A stretch of DNA of 64,000 nucleotides, taken from JBHJGM01 sp050331815. Lineage in GTDB: Bacteria > Verrucomicrobiota > Verrucomicrobiia > Opitutales > JBHJGM01. The stretch spans positions 1-64,000 of the forward strand of contig JBHJGM010000018.1 of assembly GCA_050331815.1 (NCBI GenBank). The letters are read 5' to 3'. Below are positions 41,997 through 52,700 of this stretch, in pieces (the first letter of the stretch is position 1; each line of letters begins with the position of its first letter). The notes beneath the pieces were generated by a model, which saw only the letters and a list, made by a program, of their open reading frames with translations, did no database searches and had not been told where the DNA came from. The position numbers and the translations under genes were made by a program.

Positions 41997-42686
41997 ATGC
42001 GCAAAGCACTACTGGCTTTGACGGCATGTGCCTTCACGCATGCTTGTCACGCCTTGATAATTGACGACTTTACTGATGGCATCACCGGCGGTGAGCTCAC
42101 GACCGCGCCCGGTAGTGGCACCGACACTGCCATCGACGCCGCTCCTACGGGCGTGCTCTTCGACACCCGCGAATGGTTCCTGTTTGAGCCTGTCGGCACA
42201 ACCGGGCTGGCTGAGTCCTCCCTGGATGTAAACACGACCATTGGCGTGCTCACATTCTCAAACGATCCGGATGTGACCGAGTCGGCCTTCGAAATATCTT
42301 ACACCTCCCTGGGCGAAGACCTCACCGACGGCGGCTTGAACGCTGTATTTGAGCTGGATGTCTTCTTTTCCGACGTAACCCCGCCGGACTTTGCTACCCT
42401 CACTATTTCGGTTGTTGACGGCGATTTTGACCCACCTGATACCGCGAGTGTGGATTTCGACGTGGCGGGCACGGTCTCCATCGCTTTTGCTGATTTTGCT
42501 CCGACGACCGATTTTACCGACATCACCTTTGTATCCGTCCTGGTTGAGGCGGTTGGCGTGGATGCGCCGGATATCCTTTTTGACGAGTTTCGCACCAACG
42601 TCCCTGAGCCGGCCACCTACGCTGCTATCTTCGGGGGATTGGCGCTGGCTTTGGGCGTAGCCCGGCGACGCCGCAACGTGCGCTAA
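41997..42686 (+). CDS. PEP-CTERM protein, tandem paralogue 1
   Basis: A 229-aa secreted protein. The signal peptide is MRKALLALTACAFTHACHAL. The mature part begins IIDDFTDGITGG and is an acidic beta-rich domain containing GEDLTDGGLNAVFELDVFFSD. The C-terminus is a PEP-CTERM sorting signal: VPEPATYAA, a hydrophobic helix and RRRRNVR. Such signals are processed by exosortase, which was not found in the window. It is closest to paralogue 2 (shared FTDGITGG-type start and VDAPD-x-x-x-DEFRT stretch). A terminator follows, so it can be expressed apart from the other three. Confidence 0.9.
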   Translation: MRKALLALTACAFTHACHALIIDDFTDGITGGELTTAPGSGTDTAIDAAPTGVLFDTREWFLFEPVGTTGLAESSLDVNTTIGVLTFSNDPDVTESAFEISYTSLGEDLTDGGLNAVFELDVFFSDVTPPDFATLTISVVDGDFDPPDTASVDFDVAGTVSIAFADFAPTTDFTDITFVSVLVEAVGVDAPDILFDEFRTNVPEPATYAAIFGGLALALGVARRRRNVR

Positions 42687-42710
42687 GACACCACCACATC
42701 CGCTTTCATA

Positions 42711-42742
42711 AAGCCGCCCTTCGCAAGAGGGCGGCTTTTTTT
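42711..42742 (+). terminator. Rho-independent terminator
   Basis: A perfect 10-bp stem AAGCCGCCCT/AGGGCGGCTT with loop TCGCAAG is followed by a seven-T run. It ends transcription of the first PEP-CTERM gene. Confidence 0.92.
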
Positions 42743-42918
42743 GGCGAGAGACGGGTAGGGGTTTCGTAGGGGATTCCCTTAGTACAGCCGTATGCACAAC
42801 CTTAGGATGCATTGAGCACGCATGCGCATGGTTACGGCTCGATTTTGTTGGGTGCTAAAGCGATACTGGGTTTCCCCGATAAAACCTTCAGTTGCCCAAC
42901 TTCGCACCACCTCAATTT

Positions 42919-43614
42919 ATGCGCACCTTGCTGTACTCAGCTACGGCGTGTTTGCTCACGCACGCCTCGTACGCCCTCATCATCGACGATTTTTCCTCGG
43001 CCATCACAGGTGGTCCGCTGGAGACCACACCGGTTTCCGGCCTAGATTCCGCCTTCGATAGCTCGCCCGGTGGCGTTCTTTTCGATGAGCGAGATTGGGC
43101 GCTGATCGAACCCACAGGGACGCCGGGGCTGGCCGTTTCCTCGCTGGAAGTGAATACGGTCATCGAAGGGCTCAGCTTTTTCAACGACCCGGACGTGTCC
43201 AGCTCGGCTTTCGAGGTCAACTACTTCTCTTCGGAAGGCATCGACCTGACCGCGGACGGACTCAACAGCATCTTCGAGGTCGAAATCTTCTTTTCGGACA
43301 TCGCGCCGCCCCAATCCGCGGAGATTGAAATTTTTGCTGAGGATGGCACCGGCACCGTGGGGTCAGCTTCGGTGCTGTTTGATGTGGCGGGGACTTACTC
43401 GGTCGCCTTTGCCGCCTTCGATGGGCCAGTCGATTTTACGGACGTGACTGCGGTGGGTTTCACCGTATTCGCTGAGGATGTCGATGCGCCGGACGTAGTT
43501 ATTGACGAGTTTCGCACCGCGGTCCCGGAGCCGGCCACCTACGCCGCCCTCTTTGGAATCCTCGCGCTGGCCGTTGTCCGTCTGCGCCGCTCGGCCCGCC
43601 GCGCCTGCGCCTGA
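42919..43614 (+). CDS. PEP-CTERM protein, tandem paralogue 2
   Basis: A 231-aa paralogue of the preceding gene product. The signal peptide is MRTLLYSATACLLTHASYAL. The mature start is IIDDFSSAITGG, and the core carries LTADGLNSIFEVEIFFSDI. The sorting signal is VPEPATYAALFGILALAVV followed by RLRRSARR. The ATG at 42919 is preferred over a TTG nine codons upstream because it opens the signal peptide. Function beyond being an exported, exosortase-anchored protein is unknown. Confidence 0.88.
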   Translation: MRTLLYSATACLLTHASYALIIDDFSSAITGGPLETTPVSGLDSAFDSSPGGVLFDERDWALIEPTGTPGLAVSSLEVNTVIEGLSFFNDPDVSSSAFEVNYFSSEGIDLTADGLNSIFEVEIFFSDIAPPQSAEIEIFAEDGTGTVGSASVLFDVAGTYSVAFAAFDGPVDFTDVTAVGFTVFAEDVDAPDVVIDEFRTAVPEPATYAALFGILALAVVRLRRSARRACA

Positions 43615-43671
43615 TTTTTTCTGAACCCAACCTGAACGTACACTTTAGCACCTCAACTTCGCACACACTCC

Positions 43672-44373
43672 ATGCGCACTTCGACCTTCTGCTACGCTTT
43701 AACCGCCTGTGCTCTGGCTCTGCCCGCACAAGCTTTGGTCATCGATACCTTCACCGACGCCTTCACCTCACCGCTTGAAACAGACCCGGGTGGTTCCGAC
43801 GTTTCCTCCAGCGAGGCCGGTGGAGCCGGTTTTCTGTTCGAGGAACGGGAGACCGCGCTGGATTCGCCGCTGGGCGCTCCGGCTTTTTCGGCATCTGTGC
43901 TCGAGATCGATGAAACCTCTGGTCAACTCGGCTTTTCAAACGAGCCTTTCGTTACGACCTCCTTTTTTGAAATCGAATATACTTCCTCATCAGGGGAAGA
44001 CCTCACCGATGGCGGGCTCAACTCGATTTTCGAATTCGATCTGTCCTTTTCTGATGTGATGACGCCAGATTCTGGGTCGCTTTTCGTCATCGTGGTTGAT
44101 GGCGATACGGATGACTCAAGCGTTGAAGTCTTTTTTACGGGTCCGGCGACTCTGACCGTCGCCTTTTCCGAGTTTGATTCGGAGGTGGATTTCTCGGACA
44201 TCACGAGCTTCCGCTTTCAGGTAGCTCTCTCCGATGTCGATGCGCCGGACCTGACCTTCGACGAGATTCGTACGGCGGTCCCTGAGCCGGCGACGTTCGC
44301 CGCCATTTTTGCCGCCTTCGTGCTCGGTGTCAGTGTGCTGCGTCGCCGCGTGAGCCGCGAAGCGCGCGACTAA
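43672..44373 (+). CDS. PEP-CTERM protein, tandem paralogue 3
   Basis: A 233-aa paralogue. The signal peptide ends LALPAQAL, and the mature part starts VIDTFTDAFTSPLETDPGG, a pattern shared with paralogue 4. The conserved core is GEDLTDGGLNSIFEFDLSFS. The sorting signal is VPEPATFAAIFAAFVLGV followed by LRRRVSREARD. It lies 57 bp after paralogue 2 and 42 bp before paralogue 4 with no terminator between, so paralogues 2-4 are probably one transcript. Confidence 0.88.
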   Translation: MRTSTFCYALTACALALPAQALVIDTFTDAFTSPLETDPGGSDVSSSEAGGAGFLFEERETALDSPLGAPAFSASVLEIDETSGQLGFSNEPFVTTSFFEIEYTSSSGEDLTDGGLNSIFEFDLSFSDVMTPDSGSLFVIVVDGDTDDSSVEVFFTGPATLTVAFSEFDSEVDFSDITSFRFQVALSDVDAPDLTFDEIRTAVPEPATFAAIFAAFVLGVSVLRRRVSREARD

Positions 44374-44415
44374 GAGTCTCTCAATCTTTCACCCTCACTC
44401 ATCCCCACACAAACA

Positions 44416-45105
44416 ATGCAACGTCTCACCTGTCTTTGGCTCGGTATCTCTTTCAGTGCGTTGGCGCTACCCGCGCAAGCGCTCGACCTGGATACCTTCA
44501 CCGACCCTTTCACCACCGCCCTTGAAACGAATCCCGGCGACCTGCCTGCCATGTCGACCGAAGTCGGCGGCGCGGGTTTCCTCTTCGACCAGCGCGTGAC
44601 TACGCTCCAGGCGCCCACGGGCGGCCCCGGCTTGGCCAACTCGTTCCTGGCGATTGACGGCGGCACCGGCCAGCTTGGTTTCATCAACAACTCGAACGTC
44701 ACCGGTTCGGCCTTTGAGATTCTCTACACATCGGCCGTTGGCGAGGACCTGACCGACGGCGGCATCAACTCGGTCTTCGAGATCGACGTGGCCTTTTCCG
44801 ACATCGCGGCACCCGAGATGGCTCAGCTGACCGTGAGCGTTACGGATGGCGGCTCCGATTCGAGCTTCTTCTCGACCGGCTTTGCCGGCCCGGGCACCCT
44901 GGTGATTCCCTTTGGCGAGTTTTCGTCCGACGTGGATTTTGGCGATATCGTGAGCTTGAGCCTCGGCCTCGATGCCTCGGGTGTCAGCGCCCCGGATGTG
45001 GTGATCAACAGCGTCAGCACGGCGATTCCGGAGCCCGGTACCTACGGTGCGCTGGCGGTCGGAGTACTCGGCCTGCTGATTCTGCGCCGCCGCCTGCAGC
45101 GCTAG
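44416..45105 (+). CDS. PEP-CTERM protein, tandem paralogue 4
   Basis: A 229-aa paralogue. The signal peptide ends SALALPAQAL. The mature start is DLDTFTDPFTTALETNPGD and the core is GEDLTDGGINSVFEIDVAFS. The sorting signal is IPEPGTYGALAVGVLGLLIL followed by RRRLQR. It is closest to paralogue 3. A strong terminator follows at 45151-45189, closing the array. Confidence 0.88.
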   Translation: MQRLTCLWLGISFSALALPAQALDLDTFTDPFTTALETNPGDLPAMSTEVGGAGFLFDQRVTTLQAPTGGPGLANSFLAIDGGTGQLGFINNSNVTGSAFEILYTSAVGEDLTDGGINSVFEIDVAFSDIAAPEMAQLTVSVTDGGSDSSFFSTGFAGPGTLVIPFGEFSSDVDFGDIVSLSLGLDASGVSAPDVVINSVSTAIPEPGTYGALAVGVLGLLILRRRLQR

Positions 45106-45150
45106 TCGCGAAGTTTGTCGCAGCGCTTTCCGAGCCTGCCCCTTTTTTAG

Positions 45151-45189
45151 AAAAAGCGTCGTTCGTGGTTAGCGGGCGGCGCTTTTTTT
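45151..45189 (+). terminator. Rho-independent terminator
   Basis: An 11-bp stem AAAAAGCGTCG/CGGCGCTTTTT (one G-U pair), followed by further T residues. It ends the PEP-CTERM array. Confidence 0.85.
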
Positions 45190-45259
45190 GTGCCGGGACA
45201 TCTTGAGGAGATGGTCACAGGTTGAGGTCTCGGCATCCTTCGTGCATGCGCTGTGAGGC

Positions 45260-45736
45260 ATGACTCATGCGCAGATGCTGGCCCATCTGGTAGCCGCTCA
45301 TCAGGAAGCGCTGTCTGCCCTGGCTGGCGGGCGGCATCCCTTTGGGGCGGTGCTGGTTGCGCCGGATGGTGAAACGGTCCTGCTGCGCCAGGGCAACCGG
45401 GGGTCGGTCTGCCACGCCGAGACCGAGCTCGCGCGGGCGGCAGCGGCTCAATTTGAAGCGGATTATCTGTGGGATTGCACGCTGGTGAGTACCTTTGAAC
45501 CCTGCGCGATGTGCGCCGGCACGCAGTACTGGGCCAACATCGGGCGGCTCGTCTACGGGGTGGAGGAGCGCGATTTAAAAGCCCTGACCGGTTCGCACGC
45601 GGAAAACCCCACGATGGCGCTACCGTGTCGGCAGGTTTTTGCCGCTGGTCAGAAGCCAATCGAAGTGCATGGCCCAATTGCGGAGGTTCGCGAACGGTTA
45701 CTGGAACCGCACCGTACTTTTTGGGCGGGCGCGTGA
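45260..45736 (+). CDS. Nucleoside/base deaminase (cytidine deaminase superfamily)
   Basis: A 158-aa zinc-dependent deaminase. The zinc site is His52 with catalytic Glu54 (CHAETELA), Cys82 and Cys85 (EPCAMCAG). The layout and length match guanine deaminase/TadA-like enzymes of the CMP/dCMP deaminase superfamily. The exact substrate is not determined by these motifs. It is cytoplasmic with no signal peptide. It is convergent with the transporter gene, whose stop lies one base beyond. Confidence 0.85.
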   Translation: MTHAQMLAHLVAAHQEALSALAGGRHPFGAVLVAPDGETVLLRQGNRGSVCHAETELARAAAAQFEADYLWDCTLVSTFEPCAMCAGTQYWANIGRLVYGVEERDLKALTGSHAENPTMALPCRQVFAAGQKPIEVHGPIAEVRERLLEPHRTFWAGA

Positions 45737-45737
45737 G

Positions 45738-46460
45738 TCAGATCTTTGCCGCGGAGGCAGACTCGGCGGCTTGCTCGGAACGCGGGTTGCTCAGATCGCC
45801 GCGGGCGGTCCAGCTTCCGTTGATCCAGCGCACGAGGCCATAGACGATTGGGGTGTCGACGGAGGCCACGAGGACTTTCAGCAGGTATGTGCCCAGGATG
45901 AGGCGAGGAAGTTCCTCAGTTGGGAGCACGCCGTAAAAGGCGATGGCGTAAAAGATGGTGGTGTCGGCAAGTTGGGAGCCCCAGGTCGAGAGGTTGTTGC
46001 GCAGCCAGAGCAGTCGGGGTCCGGTGCGTTTTTTGATCCACTCGAAGACATGGATGTCCCAGAGCTGGGCGAAGACCGTGGCCAGCATGGAGCCGGCGAT
46101 GATGCGTGGGCCGCCCTGGAAAATTGCGGTGTAGGCCTCGGGCTCGATCATGACCGCCGCGGAGGGCAGCATCGTGGCGATGTAGAGCAGGATGGTGCAA
46201 CTGGCGTAGACCGCCATGCCGAGGTAAACCATCAGCCGGGCCCGACGCGCGCCCCAGACTTCCGCCACCGCGTCGGTGCAGGGAAAAGTGAAGGCGTGGG
46301 CGAAGGAGCCGTAGCTGAAGGCGAGCACGCCCAGGCCGAGCCAGCTCAAGTCGAGCGGGACGAGCTTGACCGTCAGCAGTTGCAGCATCCCCCAGAAGCC
46401 TACGTAAAGGCTGAGCAGGATCAGGAATTTGCGCTCGCGCGGGTCGATTTCGGCGGACAC
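45738..46460 (-). CDS. Queuosine-precursor transporter (YhhQ/VUT family)
   Basis: A 240-aa inner-membrane protein with about six to seven hydrophobic segments. The YhhQ/VUT hallmark is AFTFPCTDAVAEVWG at about residues 55-69, followed by IIAGSMLATVFAQLWDIHVFEWIK and STWGSQLADTTIFY. Family members import queuosine precursors (preQ0, preQ1) for tRNA modification. The C-terminal 25 residues are Ser/Ala-rich and look disordered. No other queuosine genes are in the window. Confidence 0.9.
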   Translation of the reverse strand: MSAEIDPRERKFLILLSLYVGFWGMLQLLTVKLVPLDLSWLGLGVLAFSYGSFAHAFTFPCTDAVAEVWGARRARLMVYLGMAVYASCTILLYIATMLPSAAVMIEPEAYTAIFQGGPRIIAGSMLATVFAQLWDIHVFEWIKKRTGPRLLWLRNNLSTWGSQLADTTIFYAIAFYGVLPTEELPRLILGTYLLKVLVASVDTPIVYGLVRWINGSWTARGDLSNPRSEQAAESASAAKI

Positions 46461-46515
46461 GTCACCGGTTTAGCAGCCCACGGGCCACACTGATGCCAGT
46501 TCCGGTTGGGTGTTC

Positions 46516-46567
46516 CAAAAACTCAGGACCCCCCTTCGCGCCTTGGGGTAAGCGCAAAGGGGGGTCC
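46516..46567 (-). terminator. Strong terminator for the giant exoprotein gene
   Basis: GGACCCCCCTT (46526-46536) pairs with AAGGGGGGTCC (46557-46567), and GCG/CGC extends it inside past one mismatch. On the minus strand a TTTTT run follows after four bases (46517-46521). It lies about 175 bases downstream of the 3306-codon gene and 55 bases upstream of the transporter start. Confidence 0.75.
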
Positions 46568-46704
46568 GATTGAGGAGGGCCTTGGGGTGTAACCGCATCC
46601 GGGTGCATTGGGGTGCACACTTCGGATGTCTTGGGGTGAGTTGGTCTGCTAGGTTATCGGGCCCGTAGCTTTTCCTTGGGATGAGCGGTCAGAAACCCTT
46701 GGGG
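46543..46704. repeat. Irregular cluster of TTGGGG/CCCCAA repeats in the 3' region of the giant gene
   Basis: TTGGGG occurs at 46543, 46582, 46608, 46631 and 46699, with TTGGGA at 46676. Several copies extend to CTTGGGGTG. On the transcribed minus strand these read CACCCCAAG. Spacing is irregular (about 23-45 bases). Some copies may arise by chance in G-rich DNA, but the density is well above that of neighbouring intergenic DNA by eye. Confidence 0.5.
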
Positions 46705-46740
46705 CAGGCTTCTTTCCGATATTGGGATGAATTTTTGGGG

Positions 46741-49700
46741 TTAAAACGCCTCCAGAATGAAGAAGGCGGCGTCCTCAGCTGACTCGAAGTCAAATTCCAG
46801 TTCTCCGTCTGCATTCACCCGGATGTCGGGCAAATTGAAGTCAAAGTTCTGGAAGCCGTTGGGGCCGGCGTTGAGGTCGGTCGTCTTCTTCAATCGAAGC
46901 GTCAGAGTGAATCTGCCGGTTTGCGGATTATACGTCAAGACCGGAGCTTCAAAAGCGATGCCCTGAAGCTGTTCGACCGTGAAGAGGTCGTTGAGGGAGG
47001 CGGTGGCGAAGTACAGGTCGACGAGGTCGGGCTGCGGATTGAGGTAATCGAAGCCGAGCGCGGCCAACTGCAGTTCGGGCCAGTCGTCCATGCCGTCGTT
47101 GTCGGTGTCCTCGCCGAGGGCGACCACCACGGCGTTGACCGGGAAGGTGAAGACGCTCTGTATCGGGTCGTCGCTGTTGATGGTGACCGTGCCGGTGATC
47201 TCGCCCGTCATGTCGGCGGAGAGCACCAGGGTGAAGGTCGCTGTTGCGCCGGGTTGCACCGGAGCGGCCGGGGCGTTGCTCACGTCGATGCCCGCGGGCG
47301 CGAGGATGCTGAAGATGTTCAGCGGTGCCTGGCCCTGATTTTGGATGGTCAGGTTGCGCACCACCGGGTTGCTCAGCAGCGTCGGGGTGAAGGTGACATC
47401 GTCGCTGGGACCGCTGGAGATGGTTTCATCGCCCGTGCTGGCGCCAGCGAAGAGTGCGATCATTGGTGTGAGCGGGCTGGCCACGTTCACCGTGATGGTG
47501 GCGTCGGAGGTCGCACCATCTGAATCCTGGACGCTCGCGGTGATGGCGTGGGTGCCGCTGCTGAGCATTACCGTGACGGTGGTGCCGTTGCCGAGCGGGC
47601 CATCGAGGTTCGAAGCCCAGGCGATATCGTCGGAGATGTCGCCGTCCTCGGCGTCCACGGCTGTCGCGAGGAACGTGATGCTCTCGTTGGCGAAGAAGTT
47701 CGCGCCGTCAGCCGGAGCGGTGATGTCGACACTCGGGTCGAGGTTCACGGCGACGGCCTGGAGGTACTTCGCCTGGAGGTAAGCTTCGACGGCCAGGCGT
47801 TCGCCTTCGTTGAGCGCGCGGTCGTAGATGAGCACCGCGGCGATGTCCATGTCGGCAAAGCCGCCGTTACTGATCTCCTCGGCCAGGACCAGCTTGGTCG
47901 AGCCGGTGTTGTAGAACTGCGTATCTGTTGCGATGCTGGTCCCGTCCTTGAAGAGGGTGACCGCGCCGCTGGCGACGGTGGCCGACTGCACCAGCCAGCC
48001 CGCGCCCGCGCCGGGGGTGGACGAGACCGTGTCCCGACTGCCGCCAAAGCCCTGGACGGCCAGGTTGCCGCCGCCGGCGTTGACCACAAGGCCGAAGGCC
48101 TGATTGGTGGAGCCTGTGCCGAAAGCCGCGCCCGCGAAGGCATCTGCCGACCGGTAGTTGGCCACCAGGAACATCGTGCGGTCGTCCGAGCCGTCGGGCA
48201 GGTTCATCAGCGGGCCGACGTTTTCGAGGTTGTCGTCACCGTCGAAGACCACTGCCGGCAGGAGCGAAGGCGTGCGTGCCGCCAGCGCCTGAGCCATACC
48301 GTCGACCGGAGCCACATCGTTGTTCTGGCCGGACTGGTCCTCCCAGAGCGTAACGTCGCCGGTCACGCTGTTGAGGCCGATGTCGGACTCCAGTTGAACG
48401 ACCAGGCCGCCCCGCACGGGCAGGCTGGTTTCGCCGGTGCCGTCGACGCTGACCTGCACGCCGATGTTGTCGTTGGCGGTGCGGGTGTCGGAATCGATGA
48501 CCGTGGCGGTGATGTCGTGCGAACCTTCACTCAGGGCGACGTTGATCGAGGCACCGACGCCGAGGGTACCGTCGAGATTGGAGGCCCACATGACGGAGCC
48601 GGAGAGGTCGCCATCTTCGAAGTCGTTCGCTGTCGCGGTGAAGTTGATCAGGTCGGTGGTGAAGAAGGCGCTGGCGTCGGCCGGGGCGGTGATGCTGACC
48701 GTCGGGTCCTGGCTGCTGACGAGCGGCGCGTTGACCGTGACGGTGACGGTCGCATCGTCGGAGGCACCCTGCGAATCGCTGACAAGTGCGGTGATATCGT
48801 GCGTGCCCTCGCTGAGGGACACCGCGATGGTCGCGCCGCTGCCCAGCGCGCCGTCGAGGCTGGAAGTCCAGCTGACATCGTTGGAGATGTCGCCGTCCTC
48901 GGCGTCGCTGGCGCTGGCCACGAAGCTAATCGTATCGGTCGTAAGGAAGCTGCTGCCGTTGGCCGGGGTGGTAATGTCGACGGTCGGGTCGGTGTTGGGC
49001 GCGACCGTGCCGGCGAAGTACTTGTCCTGGAGGAAGGCAACCACCTGCAGGTGCTCGGCAGGCGAGAGCGCGCGGTCGAAGAGCAGGACCGCGGCCACTT
49101 CGATGTTGGCAAAGCCGTTGCCGGCGATCTCCTCGCCCAGCACGAATTTGCTGGGCACGGTTTCGTAGACGCGCGTGACTGAATCGATGGTGATGTCGTC
49201 CTTGAAGTGGGTGACCTGCGTGTCGTCGACAATGACGGACTGAATCAGCCAGCCCTCGCCGGTCCCTTCGACTGGTGAAATCGCGTCGCCGCTGAGTCCG
49301 CCAGCAAAGCCCTGCACGGTAAGGTTGCCGCCAGTGGCATTGACAACCAGGCCGAAGGCTTCTCCGGGTGCGCCGTTACCGTAGGCCGCGCCACCGAAGG
49401 CGTTCGCGCTGTTGTAACGCGTGACGAAGAAGAGCGTGCGGTCGTTCGAGCCGTCCGGGAAACCGGAGAGGGTGGAGACGTTCTCGAGGCTGTCGCTGGT
49501 CAGGACGATGGCGGGCAGGCCGCCCGGGGTGGCGTCGGTGGAGAACTCGGGCGAGCCCTCGACGGGGGCGACGTCGTTGCCGGTGCCGGACTGGTCCGCC
49601 CAGCCGACGACTGCGTCGCCGCTCAGGTTGACGCCCAGGTCGGACTCCAGCTGGAGCACGAGGCCGGTGGAGATCGGCAAGGTGCCGCCGACCGGAGGCA

Positions 49701-52700
49701 CGGCGTTGATGGTGACGGTCACGGTTGCGTCGTCGTTCGCGCCCTGTGAGTCTGTGATGATTGCGGTGACGGTATGCGTGCCCTCGCTCATGGAGACGTT
49801 GATGCTCGCGCCGCTGCCGAGATTGCCATCGAGGCTGGAGGACCAAACGACGTCGTTCGAGATGTCGCCATCTTCGGCGTCGTCGGCGCTGGCCACAAAG
49901 CTGACTGTGTCCGTCGTGAGGAAGCTGCTGCCGCTGGCGGGCGCGGTGATGTCGACGGTCGGGTCGGTGTTGGGCGTGGCGACCGAGCCGGTGATGTATT
50001 TGCCCAGCAAATACGCCTGCACCTGGGCGATCTCGCTCGGGCTGAGGGCGCGATTGTAGATGAGCAGGGCCGCTGCATCCATGTCGGCGTAGCCGCCGTT
50101 GGAAATCTCCTCGCCCAGGACCAGCTTCTGCGGGTTGGTGTTGTAGGTGCGCGTAGCGGCGTCGATGGCGGCGTCATCCTTGTAGTGAGTCAGCTGCGTG
50201 TTGTCCACGACGGCGGACTGAACCAGCCAGCCTTCGCCGATGCCCGGAGTGGTCGAGATTTTGTCCGGCTGCGAGAAGAAACCCTGCACAGTGAGGAAGC
50301 CGCTGGAGCCGTTGACAACCAGACCGAAGGCCTGGTTTTGCGCTCCGTTGCCGTAGGCCGCGCCCGCGAAGGCGTCGGCGGCGTCATACTTCACCACAAA
50401 GAACATCGTGCGGTCGTCGGAGCCGTCCGGCAGGTTGGAGAGCCCGTTAAGGTTTTCCAGGTTGTCGTCGCCATCAAAGGCAACCGCGGGCAGGCCGGTC
50501 GGCGTGCCGCTGACGAGCAACTGCGCCGCGCCGTCGGTCGGGCCTACGTCGTTACCCTGGCCGGATTGGTCGCTCCACATCGTGATCGTGCCGCTGGCAT
50601 CGCTCAGGCCGATGTCCGACTCCAGCTGGACGACCAGGCCGCTGGTGACCGGCGGGACGCCGCCGCCCACCGGGGGAGGCGTGCTCACGTTGACGGTGAT
50701 CGTGTCGGTGTCGGAGGCGTTGCCGGTGTCGGTGACGCTGGCGGTGATATCGTGGGTGCCTTCGCTGAGGAAGACGCTGATCGACGTGCCGCTGCCGAGC
50801 GGGCCATCGAGATTCGACGCCCACTGAATCGAGCCCGAGAGGTCGCCGTCTTCGGCGTCGTCGGCGGTACCGGTGAAGCTGACCGTGTCCGTCGTTAGGA
50901 AGCCGCTGCCGTTGGACGGGGCGGTGATGTCGACGCTCGGGTCGGTGTTCACCGTGACCGTGCCGGTAAAGTACTTGCCTTGCAGGAAAGCGACGACCTG
51001 CGCGTGCTCGGCGGGGCTGAGCGCGCGGTTGAAGAGCAGCACCGCGGCCACGTCGACGTTGGCAAAGCCGTTACCGGCGATCTCCTCGCCAAGCACCAAT
51101 TTGTTGAGCACGGTGTCGTAGATGCGCGTGGCCGAGTCGATGGTCACGTCCTCCTTGAAGTGGGTGACCTGCGTGTTGTCGACGATGGCGGACTGAATCA
51201 GCCAGCCCTCGCCGGTGCCTTCGACCGGGGAGATGAGGTCGCCGCTGATGCCCCCGGCAAAGCCCTGGACGGTCAGGTTGCCGCCGGAGGAATTGACGAC
51301 AAGGCCGAAGGTTTCGCCTGGTGCGCCGTTGCCGTAGGAGACGCCGCCGAAGGCGTTCGCGCTGTTGTACTGGGTCACAAAGAACAGTGTGCGGTCTTCG
51401 GAGCCATCCGGGAAACCGGAGAGCGCGCTGACGTTCTCGAGGCTGTCGCTGGTCAGCACGATGGCGGGCAGGCCGCTCGGCGTGGCGTCGGTGGTGAACT
51501 CGGGCGTGCCTTCGACCGGGGCGACGTCGTTACCCGCGCCCGACTGGTCCGCCCAGCCGACGACCTCGTTGCCGCTCAAGCTCAGGCCCAGGTCGGACTC
51601 CAGTTGAAGCACTAGGCCGTTGGTGACCGGCAGCGAACCGCCGACCGGGGTGGGCGCATTGATGACGACGGTGAGGGTGTCGGCGTCCGAGGCAAAGCCG
51701 GAGTCGGTCACAGTTGCGGTGATATCGTGGGTGCCTTCGCTGAGCGAGACGCTGATCGACGCACCGCTGCCGAGCGGGCCATCGATACTGGACGTCCATT
51801 GAATCGAGCTCGCGAGGTCACCGTCTTCAGTGTCGCTGGCGGTGCCGGTGAAGTTGACGCTGGCCGTCGTGAGGAAGCCGCTGCCGTTGGACGGGGCGGT
51901 GATGTCGACGCTCGGGTCGTCGTTGGAGGGGAAGCCGTTGATGAACTTGTTGAGCAGGTAGTCGCGCACCTGGGTCTGTTCGGTCGAATCGAGGGCGCGG
52001 TTGTAGAGGGCGACGGCTGCCACCTCCATGTCGGCAAAGCCCCCGCCGCTGATCTCCTGCCCGAGGGCGAAGCGGCCCAGCACGGTATTGAAGGTCTGGG
52101 TGTCGCTATCGATCAGCGTGGTGTCCTTGTAGTGGCTGACCGCGTCGTTCTCGACGACCACCCACTGCAGCAGCCAGCCAGCGCCGTTGCCGAGCTCGCT
52201 GGATACAATGTCGTTGCCGCTGCCCCAGCCCTGCACGGTCAGGTCATCGCCGCCGGCGTTGACGACCAGCCCGAAGGCCTGGTTGGGTGCACCGGTGCCG
52301 AAGGCAGCGCCGGCAAAGGCGTTGGCGTCGTTGTACTTGACAAGGAAGAACATCGTGCGGTCGTCCGCGCCGGTTGGGAAGAGGGTCAGCGTGGTGCGCT
52401 CCATGAAGTCGCCTGCGCCGTCGAAGACGACGGCCGGGAGGCCGGTCGGTGTGCTGGCAGGCACCAGCTGCGGATCGCCCGATGCACTCAGGTCGTTGCC
52501 GTTGCCGGACTGGTCAAGCCAGCCGCCCACGGTGGCGTCGCCGGTGACGTTGACCACGTTCAAATCGCTTTCAAGCTGCAGGACGAGGCCACTGGTGACC
52601 GGGATGGCCACCGCCGAGCCCGCCGCCGTGACTTCGACAGTGATGGTGTCCATCGCAGGGGTCAGTCCAGAGTCCGTGACCATCGCGGTGATGGTATGGG

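Noticed and set aside
45147..45677. 176-codon minus-strand ORF opposite the deaminase gene
   Set aside because: The plus strand encodes a complete zinc deaminase with HAE and PCxxC motifs. The minus frame is an Arg/Pro-rich shadow.
47548..49182. 544-codon plus-strand ORF, with similar ones repeated across the giant gene
   Set aside because: These appear in each 975-bp repeat as antisense shadows of the LamG modules.
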